Shown: positions 11,062-23,012 of the stretch, one piece after another
Layout: each line of letters opens with the position of its first letter
Numbering within the stretch: position 1 is the first letter of the stretch
Source of the DNA: Dirofilaria immitis
Taxonomy: Eukaryota > Nematoda > Chromadorea > Rhabditida > Onchocercidae
Assembly: GCA_024305405.1 (NCBI GenBank)
Contig: JAKNDB010000068.1
Coordinates: 5,026,001 to 5,090,000 of the forward strand
Direction of reading: 5' to 3'
DNA length: 64,000 nt
Program-made: the position numbers and the translations under genes
The notes under the pieces: model-generated
Told to the model about the DNA's origin: nothing
The model's database searches: none
What the model saw: the letters and a program-made list of their open reading frames with translations, nothing else

Positions 11062-14046
11062 ATGAAGAATTTCTTGCACATTTTAAAAAGTTTAGCTTAT
11101 AAATATTTAGATGGCCAAAAGGTTGATGGAGGATAATTAGTCAACATTCGCCCCTATTTTCATTTTCATTTTTGATTATTTAATTTCTGAAAGTTTTGAA
11201 ATAAATTAACAAATTGTCATGTATAAAATTAGAATATTTAAAATGATGGAATAATTGAGTTAAATATTTGATTAATAGAGTGGTCGATAAATAGGGAAAT
11301 TAAAAAAGTTCATATGAATTAAATGATCGAAGTGTTCAAATAATCAACCAATTTAATAATCCGATTTCATCAATCTTTTTGAAAACGATGAACATAAACG
11401 GATGGAAATATCATATGGTCAACTAATAAACTAATTAAATTATCAGGTAACTATGGTTACAAATGCGTGCTAATTAGCAGCCTATCAATTCAATTTTCAA
11501 TTAAAATAATATTGGTGCAGTTAAAAAAAAAATTTGATAAGGAACTATTAATTCAGTTTTTAATTAAATGATATTTGAATAATTAACAAGTGACAGAGAT
11601 TAGTTGAAGTTCTTCATGAAATCAATAAATCAATTTTTAACGAGTTTAAATCAATCAATGAAAAATTGATTTCCAATGGCAGAAAATTTATCCCGAATAG
11701 ACTAACATCGATTATTTTGATAAATGATTTATCATGCTTCCTTGGCCTTGCTTATTTATGCTTGTCTAATTATCCATTATGCTTGGTCCAATTGTTCGAT
11801 TAGCCTAGCTTCATTGCTGATAATGTTTTATGCGTAATCCAAATTTCCATAATAATATATAGCTCAGCTCAGTAAACAACCGCTTTGATATGTAAAATAT
11901 TCATAAATTAGCATTAGAATTTACTAAAAAAGAATTTGATTAATTCGGTGAAAACATTCGTCCAACAAATATATAAATCATCAATAAAATTTAAATAGTC
12001 AATTCGTATAAATAAATAATCGAAAGTAAACAAAACAAATAATTATTTCATATTCAAATGCAAAAAAACAAAACAAATTAAATGGATAAATTTTTGATAA
12101 ATATGGAAATTATCCAATAATATACAATTATCTGAATTGTAAAAGTATTATTATAATAAACAAATACAAATTTAATATAAATTTAAAACAAATTTACATT
12201 TTGAATATATCACTTTTTGCTATCTCTAATATATTTATTATTGTAATTTTGAACTTTTATGCAAATATATAAATATTTTGAAAAAAAATTTCAATTTTCA
12301 AAATATTAAAATTTACGATCGAAATTGAAAAGAATAGTATAATTTTGGGAATCAAAATTTATATTAAAAGGAACAATTTGAAGTATTTAAGCTTTTTTGA
12401 AAATATTTAAATCGAAATGACATTGAAAGAATTTGAAATGAAATATCAATCTTTAAAAGAGTTTAAAAATGAAATAAGCAAATGAAAATCATTATGCCGA
12501 ACGTATTCATTGCTTCATGATAACCTGTAAAAGCATTCAGAAAAATATTTTCCATAAATTTAAATGAAATCTTTGATTTAAAACAATTTACGAATTACAA
12601 CTTGAAAAATTAAAATTTTGGTGGAATTATCAATTCATCAAAAACAGTTAAATAAAGCAAAAATAGTCGAGAAATAAAATTTATATTGAAAAATAAACTA
12701 TCATTTAAGAAAATATCGTAAGTTGTAGAAATATTTAAATTATAATATCTCGATGAAAAGGTTTATTTAAAAAGTTATTTTGTTCTGAGAAATGAAAATT
12801 CTGAAGTGTTTTATACCAAGGATTTAGCTGTTAAATTTAATTTGTTTAATGAATATGATGTGTATAAGGAACTTTTATTAAAATGAAATATTGACAAATC
12901 ATCAGAAATTTTATCATTCGTGATAAGCTTACTGTAGAAGGTTATGAAAAGTTGATTAATATTTTTCGAAAAAAATGAAAGATCAGTACCGCAACTTAAT
13001 CGTTCGCCATAAAACAAAACGATTATGGAATTATTTTCTGGAATCAAAAGGAGATAAAACTGCAAATCTCTTAAATGCAAGTATATTTCAAAATATCACA
13101 AATTTACAATATACCTGTTATTTCTACTTTTCTTCTTGTCTAAAATTATTCTGTTAAATCTTTATTTCATGTTATACTTTATTTTTTTAACATGATATTT
13201 ATTGCTTGTAAAAGACATGAAGAAATAATTTATTATCATCTTAGATTTTCATGATAAAACATGATAAAAATTCATTATCAGATCATATTTTCCTAATTAA
13301 TCATTAATCAGTTAATTTTCATATCGTTTTTAAACATTTCCGGCTAAATGATACTGTGTATTAGTTTCATCGAAATTTTCATCTTCATCAGATCAATCAT
13401 TTTATTTTTATCATTGATATAAATTGATAAAATTCAATGTAATTGAAAATGTTTCTAATTTATCGATATTAGCTTTGTACCAATTTTTAATTAATTATTT
13501 TTCACAACCAAACACTATTTTTATTATTTTTTTGGAATATACTTTTTTACAACTTTTGCTAATTAAAGCTGAAAAAGAAATCATTCAATCTTTTGGAATA
13601 ATTAATGTTTGCGGTTTTTTTGAATAGAAAAAATAATGAATAATTGGCAAAAAGTTTAAAATTTTAGAAAATTTTACGGTAATAGAAATGTCGGAAATAT
13701 GCTACAATTTTGAAGCTATGAAATTTAACTGAATGAAACGCCTGTTCATTTCATCCGTTCTAAAAAATAAGATAGTTTGCGGTGAAATGAGATGAGATGA
13801 CAATCAAATAGTAGGCAGTTGCTATTTAGCAATTCATCGAAATGTTCAACAAAAATTAGTTAAAATTATCAAAGGAAAAGTACCGCATTTAAGCGTGAAG
13901 TTTGTAATAGCGAAAATATTGTCGCAATTTGTAATAGTACAACCACTAAAATGAAATTAGTAATGATAGTTAGTGGAATGGAAGAGAGGTGGATAAAACA
14001 AAAGATAACCGTTGAGTTGCTTTCTGCTTCTAACGGAATCAAATTC
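11062..14046. other. AT-rich DNA left of the inverted repeat, no clear gene
   Basis: Open frames at 12811-13157 (both strands), 13424-13627 and 13869-14166 (minus) lack family resemblance. The minus frame at 13957-14166 starts with a signal-like segment and crosses the arm boundary at 14047, so it is only half duplicated. I do not call it a gene. Confidence 0.45.
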
Positions 14047-14736
14047 CACGGAAAATTTGTTTGAACAGTTAAATCTAATACGAAGACCTGGATAATCTTT
14101 AAAAAAAAAAAAAGCAACGACAACGATTTTGCAAATTATAGAAATATTATAATACGACATGATCAAAGGTAAGCAATTTAAATAGCTCTGATAGTTACCC
14201 GACGAACTTCAAATCAACCTATATGAGGAAGACAGTGCATTTATTTAAAATATATCATCTTAAAAATACAGGATTTATTATAATTTATCATAACTACTTC
14301 TATATAGCAATAGGAACGCCAATTCTACCAATTGGATGTAATTCATTCACATCGCGATAAATGAATTAAAAATGCATAAACATTGATAAATTTCAACTTA
14401 TCGCATGCAAATATATATTATCTGTTCAATAAATTCTCTCAATGTTTTCAATTTTTTCCCTATGTTAACCATGATTATTGATACGCTATTTGATATCAAA
14501 TTTGTTTAATAAATTTTCCTTTTATCAAATACTTACTGATTTATGAATTATATATTACTTTCTTTTAAAAACTAATCATTTATTTTTGTCACTATTTCTT
14601 AGATATGATAAATATTTTGCATAAGATATTCTTCTAATATTAGATCATTGTTAACTTTAAAAAAAATAGATAATCTTAGATCAAATTATCTTAGCTCATT
14701 AACATTTGTGATTAATGATTCGATCATTGACTGGCA

Positions 14737-16055
14737 ATGAGAATATTTAGCCGAATTATCAGTAAGCATTTTGCATTTCTTTATAAACTTTATATTATTT
14801 GTCATTTAAATTGAAATTGATATGTTAGTAAGAATTGTTATTATTTTTCTAACAAAAAATAATTTTGTTCAACACTGATAATTTAAAGACATAGAAGATT
14901 CACGTACGTGAAACAATTTTTATACGTCAATAATTTCCATTTATCTAAATATGAAAGCAAAAGATATTTGAAGAATGATATGTATTTATAATTAGTTGAA
15001 TAAATTTTAGTTTTTTGGCATATTCGTTTGTTACATTTTGGAATAGCTAATTTGGATGTTCCAAAACCTTTTATCAGTACGTCATTGAGATGCTATACGT
15101 ATCAAAAGATAAATGGACAAATAAGAAAGCATTTTATGGATGATTGTACGTTTGGTAATATGTGCTGTTACAGTGTTGATTTTATCAGTAAGTTTCATTT
15201 TCTTTTATTAGTCGAGAATATAGAAATTAATTAAACATTTTTAATTACGGTTACATTTAAGAGTAATCATTGCCAAAATATATTTTATGAGAATAAAATC
15301 AAAATGTCATATTATCATTTTATAAAATCATTGACATATTATTTTCTACCGTTTATGATATTACTCCTTGAAATTGCATTTAAAATAAATTTTCATTTTT
15401 GAAGAAACAAATACGTGAGAATTATACATCTGTACGTAAAAGCTATATGTCAATACATGAGAAATGTACATTTATACGTGAGGATTATACATCTATACGT
15501 GAAAACTAAATGTCTAGACGTGAAAAATATAAATACGATAGTATGAGAAATGATCAACAGCGAATGATTGGATTGTTTTGAAATATGCGATAAATTTCTA
15601 TCTCAAAATATTATTCTCGTTGGTATCTTAAAACGTTACTTTTACTTAGATAAGAAAACAGGAGATACAGTAGAATTTGGTGGTTGCGAAGACGAATATC
15701 GCTTCATAGTTGGTACCCATCCTACACTTGGCACCATGTTACCATTTACTGTTAGTTATATATGCGAAGTAAGTTTTATTGTCGCTTCTTTAATTGAATT
15801 ATTATTAAGAAGGAATAAATCAAAATTTTATAGTTGAAGTTGAATGTACCATTTCAGGAAGGAGCATGCACTGAACGTACGACGAATCGTGATACTACAC
15901 GATTGTGTGCTTGCACTGATCATTATTGCAATAAAGATGGTATCAATACTACTATTCATGATTATTATGATCGAGTCCGAAAAGGCCTTATAAAGACACC
16001 ACCTGATTATATAAACTTTCTCGAACAAACTGTGCAAATTTTGGCGGATGGATGA
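14737..16055 (+). CDS. small cysteine-rich secreted protein, ET-module or three-finger-like (left copy)
   Basis: Four exons join in phase: 14737-14761, 15011-15187, 15650-15768 and 15858-16055, giving 172 residues. The short first exon plus the start of exon 2 gives a hydrophobic leader with some basic residues. The mature part has ten cysteines (36, 54, 60, 61, 80, 106, 111, 124, 126, 131): a RCY opening, a CC pair, and a closing GxC...LCAC.DHYCN motif. That order resembles nematode ET-module and Ly6-type three-finger domains, which are extracellular. A charged 40-residue tail follows. The family assignment is by cysteine pattern only and no function is known. The start rests on exon 1, which is tiny, so the first nine residues are the weakest part. 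An inverted copy lies at 20998-22317. Confidence 0.72.
15412..15535 (+). repeat. 21-bp tandem repeat inside intron 2
   Basis: Five complete 21-bp units begin TACGTGAG, TACGTAAA, TACATGAG, TACGTGAG and TACGTGAA from 15412, with a partial sixth. Each has an ACGT-type core followed by A-rich and ATGT/ACAT parts. The repeat lies wholly within intron 2 of the cysteine-rich gene and is mirrored at about 21518-21642. Confidence 0.85.
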
Positions 16056-16270
16056 AATGATGTGGGAATGATAGATGTAAATTTTCATCTTTCACTTAAC
16101 TTACATTTTTGGAATTTTCATTTTCAATTTCAGAAATTACTAAAATTAAATATTTGTACAATTAAAATGCTTTGAATAAATGACGCTTATATTTTACTTG
16201 TTAATTTCACGTGTAAACATATAATTCAATTGTAAACAGTTCATCAAAAAATTTACTTTTTATTGAAAGA

Positions 16271-16777
16271 TTATCCAAATCTCATGGTTGATCTTTTGTA
16301 AAATGATTGAACATAGGTGAAAATACATTTCCAATTAGGTCGATCGCCCATCAAGAGCATATCATCCACTTCAAGTAATGGTACTATGCCATTTTTTTCT
16401 AAAAATTTTGTAAAACAAATTATTATCTCTAAAATTTTTACGAAAATTTCAAACTTCAAAATGTCATAGAATTTTTTCTTTTATATTTTTATAAAACTGA
16501 AATGCTTGCAATTGAAAAATGCTCTAAAGTACTACATGAAGAGTTCTTAGTATCTATATTTGATTTAGTTTATTTATAATCTATTACATTCATTAAGCTC
16601 TATGCAAAATTGTTGAAAATCTTAAGTATAAATTTTGAGAGAAATAAATAATTATTAAAATTTGTAAAAAACTTACTCTGCTATCCTAAATGCCAAATCT
16701 AAAATTTCTCGACGGTTTCGTGGATTTGACGGATTGAAATCAACGAGTTTTCTTTTTAAAGAAAATATTATCATCGT
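16271..16777 (-). CDS. 3' end of a smoothelin-type calponin-homology gene (left copy, truncated)
   Basis: Two minus-strand exons, 16777-16677 and 16398-16271, join in phase and end in TGA. They encode the C-terminal half of a calponin-homology domain: LVDFNPSNPRNRREILDLAF, then a LLEVDDMLLMGDRPNWKCIF segment and YVQSFYKR. This is the pattern of smoothelin/MICAL-like CH domains, which bind actin or related partners. The N-terminal half of the domain (expected W..G.AF.A..H exon) is not found upstream in the arm or spacer, so this is a gene fragment. It lies tail to tail with the cysteine-rich gene, 216 bp away. Confidence 0.7.
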
Positions 16778-16894
16778 CTGAAATTATTCATACAACTACA
16801 TAAATTTATCAAAATGCAATGCAAATGAAATAATATCAAAAAATGTAACTTTTAATGCCTGCAGTTACTATTCGTTAATGTTAAATGTTAATGC

Positions 16895-19800
16895 TAATCA
16901 TATTGTTTGATAATTTTTATGAATATATTGTAATTCCCTTTTAGTAAAAATGTTTGTAAAATTTTTGAAAAAAAATAAATTGATGAGATTCATTTTTCAA
17001 TTGATAATAAAGATCTAAATTGGTAATAAAACTTTCGTTATAAAATTTTGCATACAAATTTGTTTTTGTTAATTTCCTTATCAACTTCCATCAATATTTT
17101 TTAACTAAATTTTATTTCATTTTTAAATGTTAGTCAGTCTGATTATTTTCATTGTGCTTGTTTTTGCTTCTATTCTTGTTTTATACCTAAAATTTTAAAA
17201 TATTTTTTTATTATTTTCTCACGATAAACGCAGATTCTATAATAAAATTAAACGAGTAATTTTGTTTAGGCTTTGCTGTTTCAGCAAAGCTTTTTGCAGT
17301 TGTTTATTTTATAATAATTAATAAAATACTATCCTTTATGAACTATCAAATACAAAGTGAACATTTTTTCATTTTTGCACAATCCAGATTTTGCTGGGCA
17401 TCTTTTCGTACAGCAATCTTTGTCATGTTTGCATGGATTACCAAGCTCATCTAATCAAATCTTTCATCATATTTCCTCTAAAATTTTCTGTAGCAACAAA
17501 ATTATATAAAAATATCGATTTACTTCATTATTAATTTGTAGTGATTAAATAAAAGAAATTATTCAAAACGGATAGATTTTTTTTTTTGAAATACTAAGCC
17601 AGAACTAACTATAAAAAAATAATGAGTGATAATTATATAAGTGATAGTTATATATTGTGATTTGATAACTTACCTGGGGAAATAATAACAAATAAATATA
17701 AGCATTCTGCCACTATCACAATGTCTAGTAACATTGAAACCAAGTTTATACGTTTCATCCCAAGCTATCTGAAAATTAACTCATTTCAAATAATTTATAA
17801 TAAAATTCATTCTCTTAACATTTAAAATTATCCGTGTAATTTTTATGTCAAAAAAATTAGATTCATCCAACTTGGTGTTTCATGCAAAGTTGAATTTTTT
17901 AAGTTATTTGCAAATTGAGCAATATCAAAGCACAATGCACTTAACATTTATGTTAATAACTATCACTAACATTTTTGTTAATAACGATGTATTAGCTTAA
18001 AAAATTTACAAATTGCTTTTCATGCTTTGTTTGATAAAATCAAATACATCTATAGAAAACAAAAATATTTAATTAATTGCTAATTAGAGTTGTAATCTTT
18101 TAAATCTTCAAGTTCTTACAAAATTATGCTTATTAAGGATAGACGTTTTATTACATCAGAAAAATAAGTCGCTTGTTTAAAAATTGAAAATGATTAAAAT
18201 TTTTACAATTCATAAATGCAATATTTTTTGCTAAAAAAGTATCAATAGGCTTCTTATTACTAAATACTAAAATATTGCTGATTATTTTTGAAATTTTTGT
18301 GATTTTTAAAGTAAAAACTGAATATAAAGCAGAATGATTTTTTCTAATTTCAAATATTTTAAATAATATAGAAAATATCTAATTCAATTATACTCATTTC
18401 TATAAAAATTACCGCATTTGCGTAAAATGCAAAACATTTTTCATGGCAACTTCTGAATTCAAATTATTCGAAGGATTATCATTGTAGGATTCCTCAAGTT
18501 TTGACCACCAGAATCTATCAGTATCCGTAAAAGCAGTTTTTTTAGATCTAGAAATTTGGATTTCTCTAAAATTCATTTTCTATTGACGCACTTTCCAATC
18601 ATCACTATAAAAATATTTTTTTTTATGCCCAACACTCAGTTTACTGAATTTTACTGTACATTAAAATGTGATTTCATCAGAAAAATTTCTGGATTCTTAC
18701 AATGTAAATAAATGTAAACATACTTCGAACTGATTCTGATGACCAGTAGGTGTAAACATTTTCATCGATTCCTCTTCTTTCACTACTTGGTGAATGGCCA
18801 AAGAGACATATATTTGCCCAATTTTGTGCTGATTTTTCTAACTTACAATCCTATCTCTGAGCAATCGATAAGTTAATAATTAACTATTAATATAAGCAAT
18901 AAATAATTAGATATCTAGTATAATGAAGAAAAAATGGATGAATATATTTGAATATTTTCGAAAATTTTCCAGCATATTTTAACTATTTTCAACATATGTT
19001 CGCCTTTTTAGCATCAAATAACCATCTTTATTTTTAAACTTTCATGAATTAATCGAGAATGATATTTATTAATCTATGTAAATGATATTTTTAAGTTCCA
19101 TTGCTGTTAGTTTACCTCCTGTACATTCATGACCTGCCACAATTTCAATAGTTCCAATGAATTTATCATCCTTTCAAAATTAAATCAAATATTAATTGTT
19201 TCAGCGTTTTATTAAAATTTCTTAACAATTTATCTAATATTATGCTTTATTGTTATTTGAATTTTGTAGCTCAACGGATATGCATAATAAAATTTTTTTG
19301 AACATACCAACGATAATTGCATGAAAAATAACGAAAAGTATCATTTTGCAAAATTATCTGATAAAGTTAGCAATAAAGGATGTCACTTTAGCAAATGTGC
19401 GACGTAAAATGGATGTTGATTTATTAATGAAATTTCAATCCTCATAGCTTACCTTTTACTTTTTATGTTATTTCTAAATCATAAATATTTGAAAATAAGT
19501 GGAACTTCTACTATTTCCTTATCAAAAGCTATTCAAATATTTTTCTTTTTTCTATTAATCAATTATTATCTATGATAGCTACATATATATTCGTGTCGAC
19601 CTTTTCATTTTTTCAGTTTGCTTTCGTTTTTATTTTATTATTTTTTATTTTTGTTTTCTCGCTTATCAAACTAAAAATAAACAAATCTAACTTTTCAAAT
19701 TTAGGTTTGAAACTTCTGGGCAAAAAGGATGAAATTTGCTGATGAGATCAAAATTCTGCAATGTAATCATTTTGTGTATGATTTCTCCATAAAGATTCTG

Positions 19801-20158
19801 CTTTAATATCTTTCAAAGAATCTATCTAAACGTTTAATTTGATCTTCCTTAATTTTTTCTTCTTTATTCCAAAAAGAAACGTTTTATATTTTTTCATGTT
19901 TCACTTTACAACAGCAAAATTAGAATAGTATAAAATTAACTATTAATAAATAATATTCCCGATTAAATAATTTTGATTATTTGTATAATGTGAACAAAAA
20001 AATTGCAAATATTCGATGGTTTTCTAATATTCGATAGTTAAGGCTTTGAATGAAAATTATTGTTGTCTTTTTTTTTTATTTGCATAAAGCAGAAAAGGAA
20101 CTTAAAAAAGCAACAAATTAAAACATTCTGAATATGATTTTTCTAAGCTTACCTTATC
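16895..20158. other. unique spacer between the inverted-repeat arms
   Basis: 3264 bp without an inverted counterpart. It contains the CAP pseudogene on the minus strand (17329-19180). On the plus strand I saw no coding exon. A perfect 9-bp hairpin, GCTTTGCTG-TTT-CAGCAAAGC, lies at about 17271-17291 just downstream of the pseudogene. 19200-20158 holds nothing recognisable. Confidence 0.8.
17329..19180 (-). pseudogene. venom-allergen-like (SCP/TAPS, CAP domain) pseudogene
   Basis: Five minus-strand pieces follow CAP-domain order. About 19170-18950 has GHECTGGKLTAMELKNI and, in another frame, NKYHSRLIHESLK. 18850-18724 has DCKLEKSAQNWANICLFGHS and ENVYTYWSSESV. 18547-18413 has DRFWWSKLEESYNDNPSNN and VLHFTQM. 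17768-17674 has AWDETYKLGFNVTRHC and LIFICYYFP. 17477-17329 has the C-terminal cysteine tail NPCKHDKDCCTKRCPAKSGL. CAP proteins are secreted, often immunogenic nematode proteins. Lesions: frame breaks in the first piece and an in-frame TAA before NMLE, splice phases that do not join between pieces 2/3 and 3/4, and a frameshift between GNMMKDLI and ELGNPC. Some lesions sit at A runs and could be read errors; the nonsense codon and non-homopolymer shifts favour a true pseudogene. Confidence 0.82.
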
Positions 20159-20274
20159 GCATTAACATTTAACATTAACGAATAGTAACTGCAGGCATTA
20201 AAAGTTACATTTTTGATATTATTTCATTTGCATTGCATTTTGATAAATTTATGTAGTTGTATGAATAATTTCAG

Positions 20275-20783
20275 ACGATGATAATATTTTCTTTTAAAAA
20301 GAAAACTCGTTGATTTCAATCCGTCAAATCCACGAAACCGTCGAGAAATTTTAGATTTGGCATTTAGGATAGCAGAGTAAGTTTTTACAAATTTTAATAA
20401 TTATTTATTTCTCTCAAAATTTATACTTAAGATTTTCAACAATTTTGCATAGAGCTTAATGAATGTAATAGATTATAAATAAACTAAATCAAATATAGAT
20501 ACTAAGAACTCTTCATGTAGTACTTTAGAGCATTTTTTCAATTGCAAGCATTTCAGTTTTATAAAAATATAAAAGAAAAAAATTCTATGACATTTTGAAG
20601 TTTGAAATTTTCGTAAAAATTTTAGAGATAATAATTTGTTTTACAAAATTTTTAGAAAAAAATGGCATAGTACCATTACTTGAAGTGGATGATATGCTCT
20701 TGATGGGCGATCGACCTAATTGGAAATGTATTTTCACCTATGTTCAATCATTTTACAAAAGATCAACCATGAGATTTGGATAA
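20275..20783 (+). pseudogene. calponin-homology gene 3' fragment (right copy, frameshifted)
   Basis: Inverted copy of the left-arm fragment with exons 20275-20376 and 20656-20783. Exon 1 is 102 nt instead of 101 because a T run near 20291 has four T instead of three. From the normal acceptor at 20275 the conserved frame meets TAA at 20282-20284, while downstream the smoothelin-type sequence is identical to the left copy. It is either a decayed copy or a homopolymer read error. Confidence 0.65.
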
Positions 20784-20997
20784 TCTTTCAATAAAAAGTA
20801 AATTTTTGATGAACTGTTTACAATTGAATTATATGTTTACACGTGAAATTAACAAGTAAAATATAAGCGTCATTTATTCAAAGCATTTTAATTGTACAAA
20901 TATTTAATTTTAGTAATTTCTGAAATTGAAAATGAAAATTCCAAAAATGTAAGTTAAGTGAAAGATGAAAATTTACATCTATCATTCCCACATCATT

Positions 20998-22317
20998 TCA
21001 TCCATCCGCCAAAATTTGCACAGTTTGTTCGAGAAAGTTTATATAATCAGGTGGTGTCTTTATAAGGCCTTTTCGGACTCGATCATAATAATCATGAATA
21101 GTAGTATTGATACCATCTTTATTGCAATAATGATCAGTGCAAGCACACAATCGTGTAGTATCACGATTCGTCGTACGTTCAGTGCATGCTCCTTCCTGAA
21201 ATGGTACATTCAACTTCAACTATAAAATTTTGATTTATTCCTTCTTAATAATAATTCAATTAAAGAAGCGACAATAAAACTTACTTCGCATATATAACTA
21301 ACAGTAAATGGTAACATGGTGCCAAGTGTAGGATGGGTACCAACTATGAAGCGATATTCGTCTTCGCAACCACCAAATTCTACTGTATCTCCTGTTTTCT
21401 TATCTAAGTAAAAGTAACGTTTTAAGATACCAACGAGAATAATATTTTGAGATAGAAATTTATCGCATATTTCAAAACAATCCAATCATTCGCTGTTGAT
21501 CATTTCTCATACTATCGTATTTATATTTTTCACGTCTAGACATTTAGTTTTCACGTATAGATGTATAATCCTCACGTATAAATGTACATTTCTCATGTAT
21601 TGACATATAGCTTTTACGTACAGATGTATAATTCTCACGTATTTGTTTCTTCAAAAATGAAAATTTATTTTAAATGCAATTTCAAGGAGTAATATCATAA
21701 ACGGTAGAAAATAATATGTCAATGATTTTATAAAATGATAATATGACATTTTGATTTTATTCTCATAAAATATATTTTGGCAATGATTACTCTTAAATGT
21801 AACCGTAATTAAAAATGTTTAATTAATTTCTATATTCTCGACTAATAAAAGAAAAATGAAACTTACTGATAAAATCAACACTGTAACAGCACATATTACC
21901 AAACGTACAATCATCCATAAAATGCTTTCTTATTTGTCCATTTATCTTTTGATACGTATAGCATCTCAATGACATACTGATAAAAGGTTTTGGAACATCC
22001 AAATTAGCTATTCCAAAATGTAACAAACGAATATGCCAAAAACTAAAATTTATTCAACTAATTATAAATACATATCATTCTTCAAATATCTTTTGCTTTC
22101 ATATTTAGATAAATGGAAATTATTGACGTATAAAAATTGTTTCACGTACGTGAATCTTCTATGTCTTTAAATTATCAGTGTTGAACAAAATTATTTTTTG
22201 TTAGAAAAAATAATAACAATTCTTACTAACATATCAATTTCAATTTAAATGACAAATAATATAAAGTTTATAAAGAAATGCAAAATGCTTACTGATAATT
22301 CGGCTAAATATTCTCAT
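20998..22317 (-). pseudogene. cysteine-rich secreted protein, inverted second copy with one frameshift
   Basis: Minus-strand exons 22317-22293, 22043-21867, 21403-21285 and 21195-20998 mirror the left gene. Differences seen in exons: the T run at the start of exon 2 has five T instead of six, which shifts the leader out of frame to an early stop, and one codon reads ATG instead of ACG (Met for Thr32). All ten cysteines and the tail are unchanged. If the missing T is a read error, this is a functional near-identical paralogue; if real, the copy is dead unless an alternative start inside exon 2 is used. Confidence 0.6.
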
Positions 22318-23012
22318 TGCCAGTCAATGATCGAATCATTAATCACAAATGTTAATGAGCTAAGATAATTTGATCTAAGATTATCTATTTTTTTTAAAGT
22401 TAACAATGATCTAATATTAGAAGAATATCTTATGCAAAATATTTATCATATCTAAGAAATAGTGACAAAAATAAATGATTAGTTTTTAAAAAGAAAGTAA
22501 TATATAATTCATAAATCAGTAAGTATTTGATAAAAAGGAAAATTTATTAAACAAATTTGATATCAAATAGCGTATCAATAATCATGGTTAACATAGGGAA
22601 AAAATTGAAAACATTGAGAGAATTTATTGAACAGATAATATATATTTGCATGCGATAAGTTGAAATTTATCAATGTTTATGCATTTTTAATTCATTTATC
22701 GCGATGTGAATGAATTACATCCAATTGGTAGAATTGGCGTTCCTATTGCTATATAGAAGTAGTTATGATAAATTATAATAAATCCTGTATTTTTTAAGAT
22801 GATATATTTTAAATAAATGCACTGTCTTCCTCATATAGGTTGATTTGAAGTTCGTCGGGTAACTATCAGAGCTATTTAAATTGCTTACCTTTGATCATGT
22901 CGTATTATAATATTTCTATAATTTGCAAAATCGTTGTCGTTGCTTTTTTTTTTTTTTTAAAGATTATCCAGGTCTTCGTATTAGATTTAACTGTTCAAAC
23001 AAATTTTCCGTG

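Larger units (their letters stand above)
14047..16894. repeat. left arm of large inverted repeat (2848 bp)
   Basis: The reverse complement of this segment is found at 20159-23012, with positions related by x + y of about 37053-37059. The outer limit is at CACGG (14047) and the inner limit at GTTAATGC (16894). Differences I found are mostly homopolymer lengths (for example A13 against T15 near 14101, T6 against T5 at 15011) plus a few substitutions such as ACG against ATG at 15079. The arm carries a cysteine-rich protein gene (+) and two calponin-homology exons (-), arranged tail to tail. Confidence 0.95.
20159..23012. repeat. right arm of large inverted repeat (2854 bp)
   Basis: Reverse complement of 14047-16894. 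The inner limit is at GCATTAAC (20159) and the outer limit at CCGTG (23012). The first bases outside the outer limit (AAGCTGGCGTTCCTATTGCT) repeat, in direct orientation, sequence found inside this same arm near 22734. The right arm carries extra homopolymer changes that break both of its genes. Confidence 0.95.

Noticed and set aside
17271..17291. 9-bp hairpin GCTTTGCTG/CAGCAAAGC followed by T as a terminator
   Set aside because: Rho-independent terminators do not apply to a nuclear nematode gene; kept only as a structural note.
14047..23012. Inverted repeat as a terminal-inverted-repeat DNA transposon or foldback read artefact
   Set aside because: No transposase reading frame lies in the spacer and no target-site duplication was seen; a 3.26-kb unique spacer is not what a missed-adapter foldback read would give.
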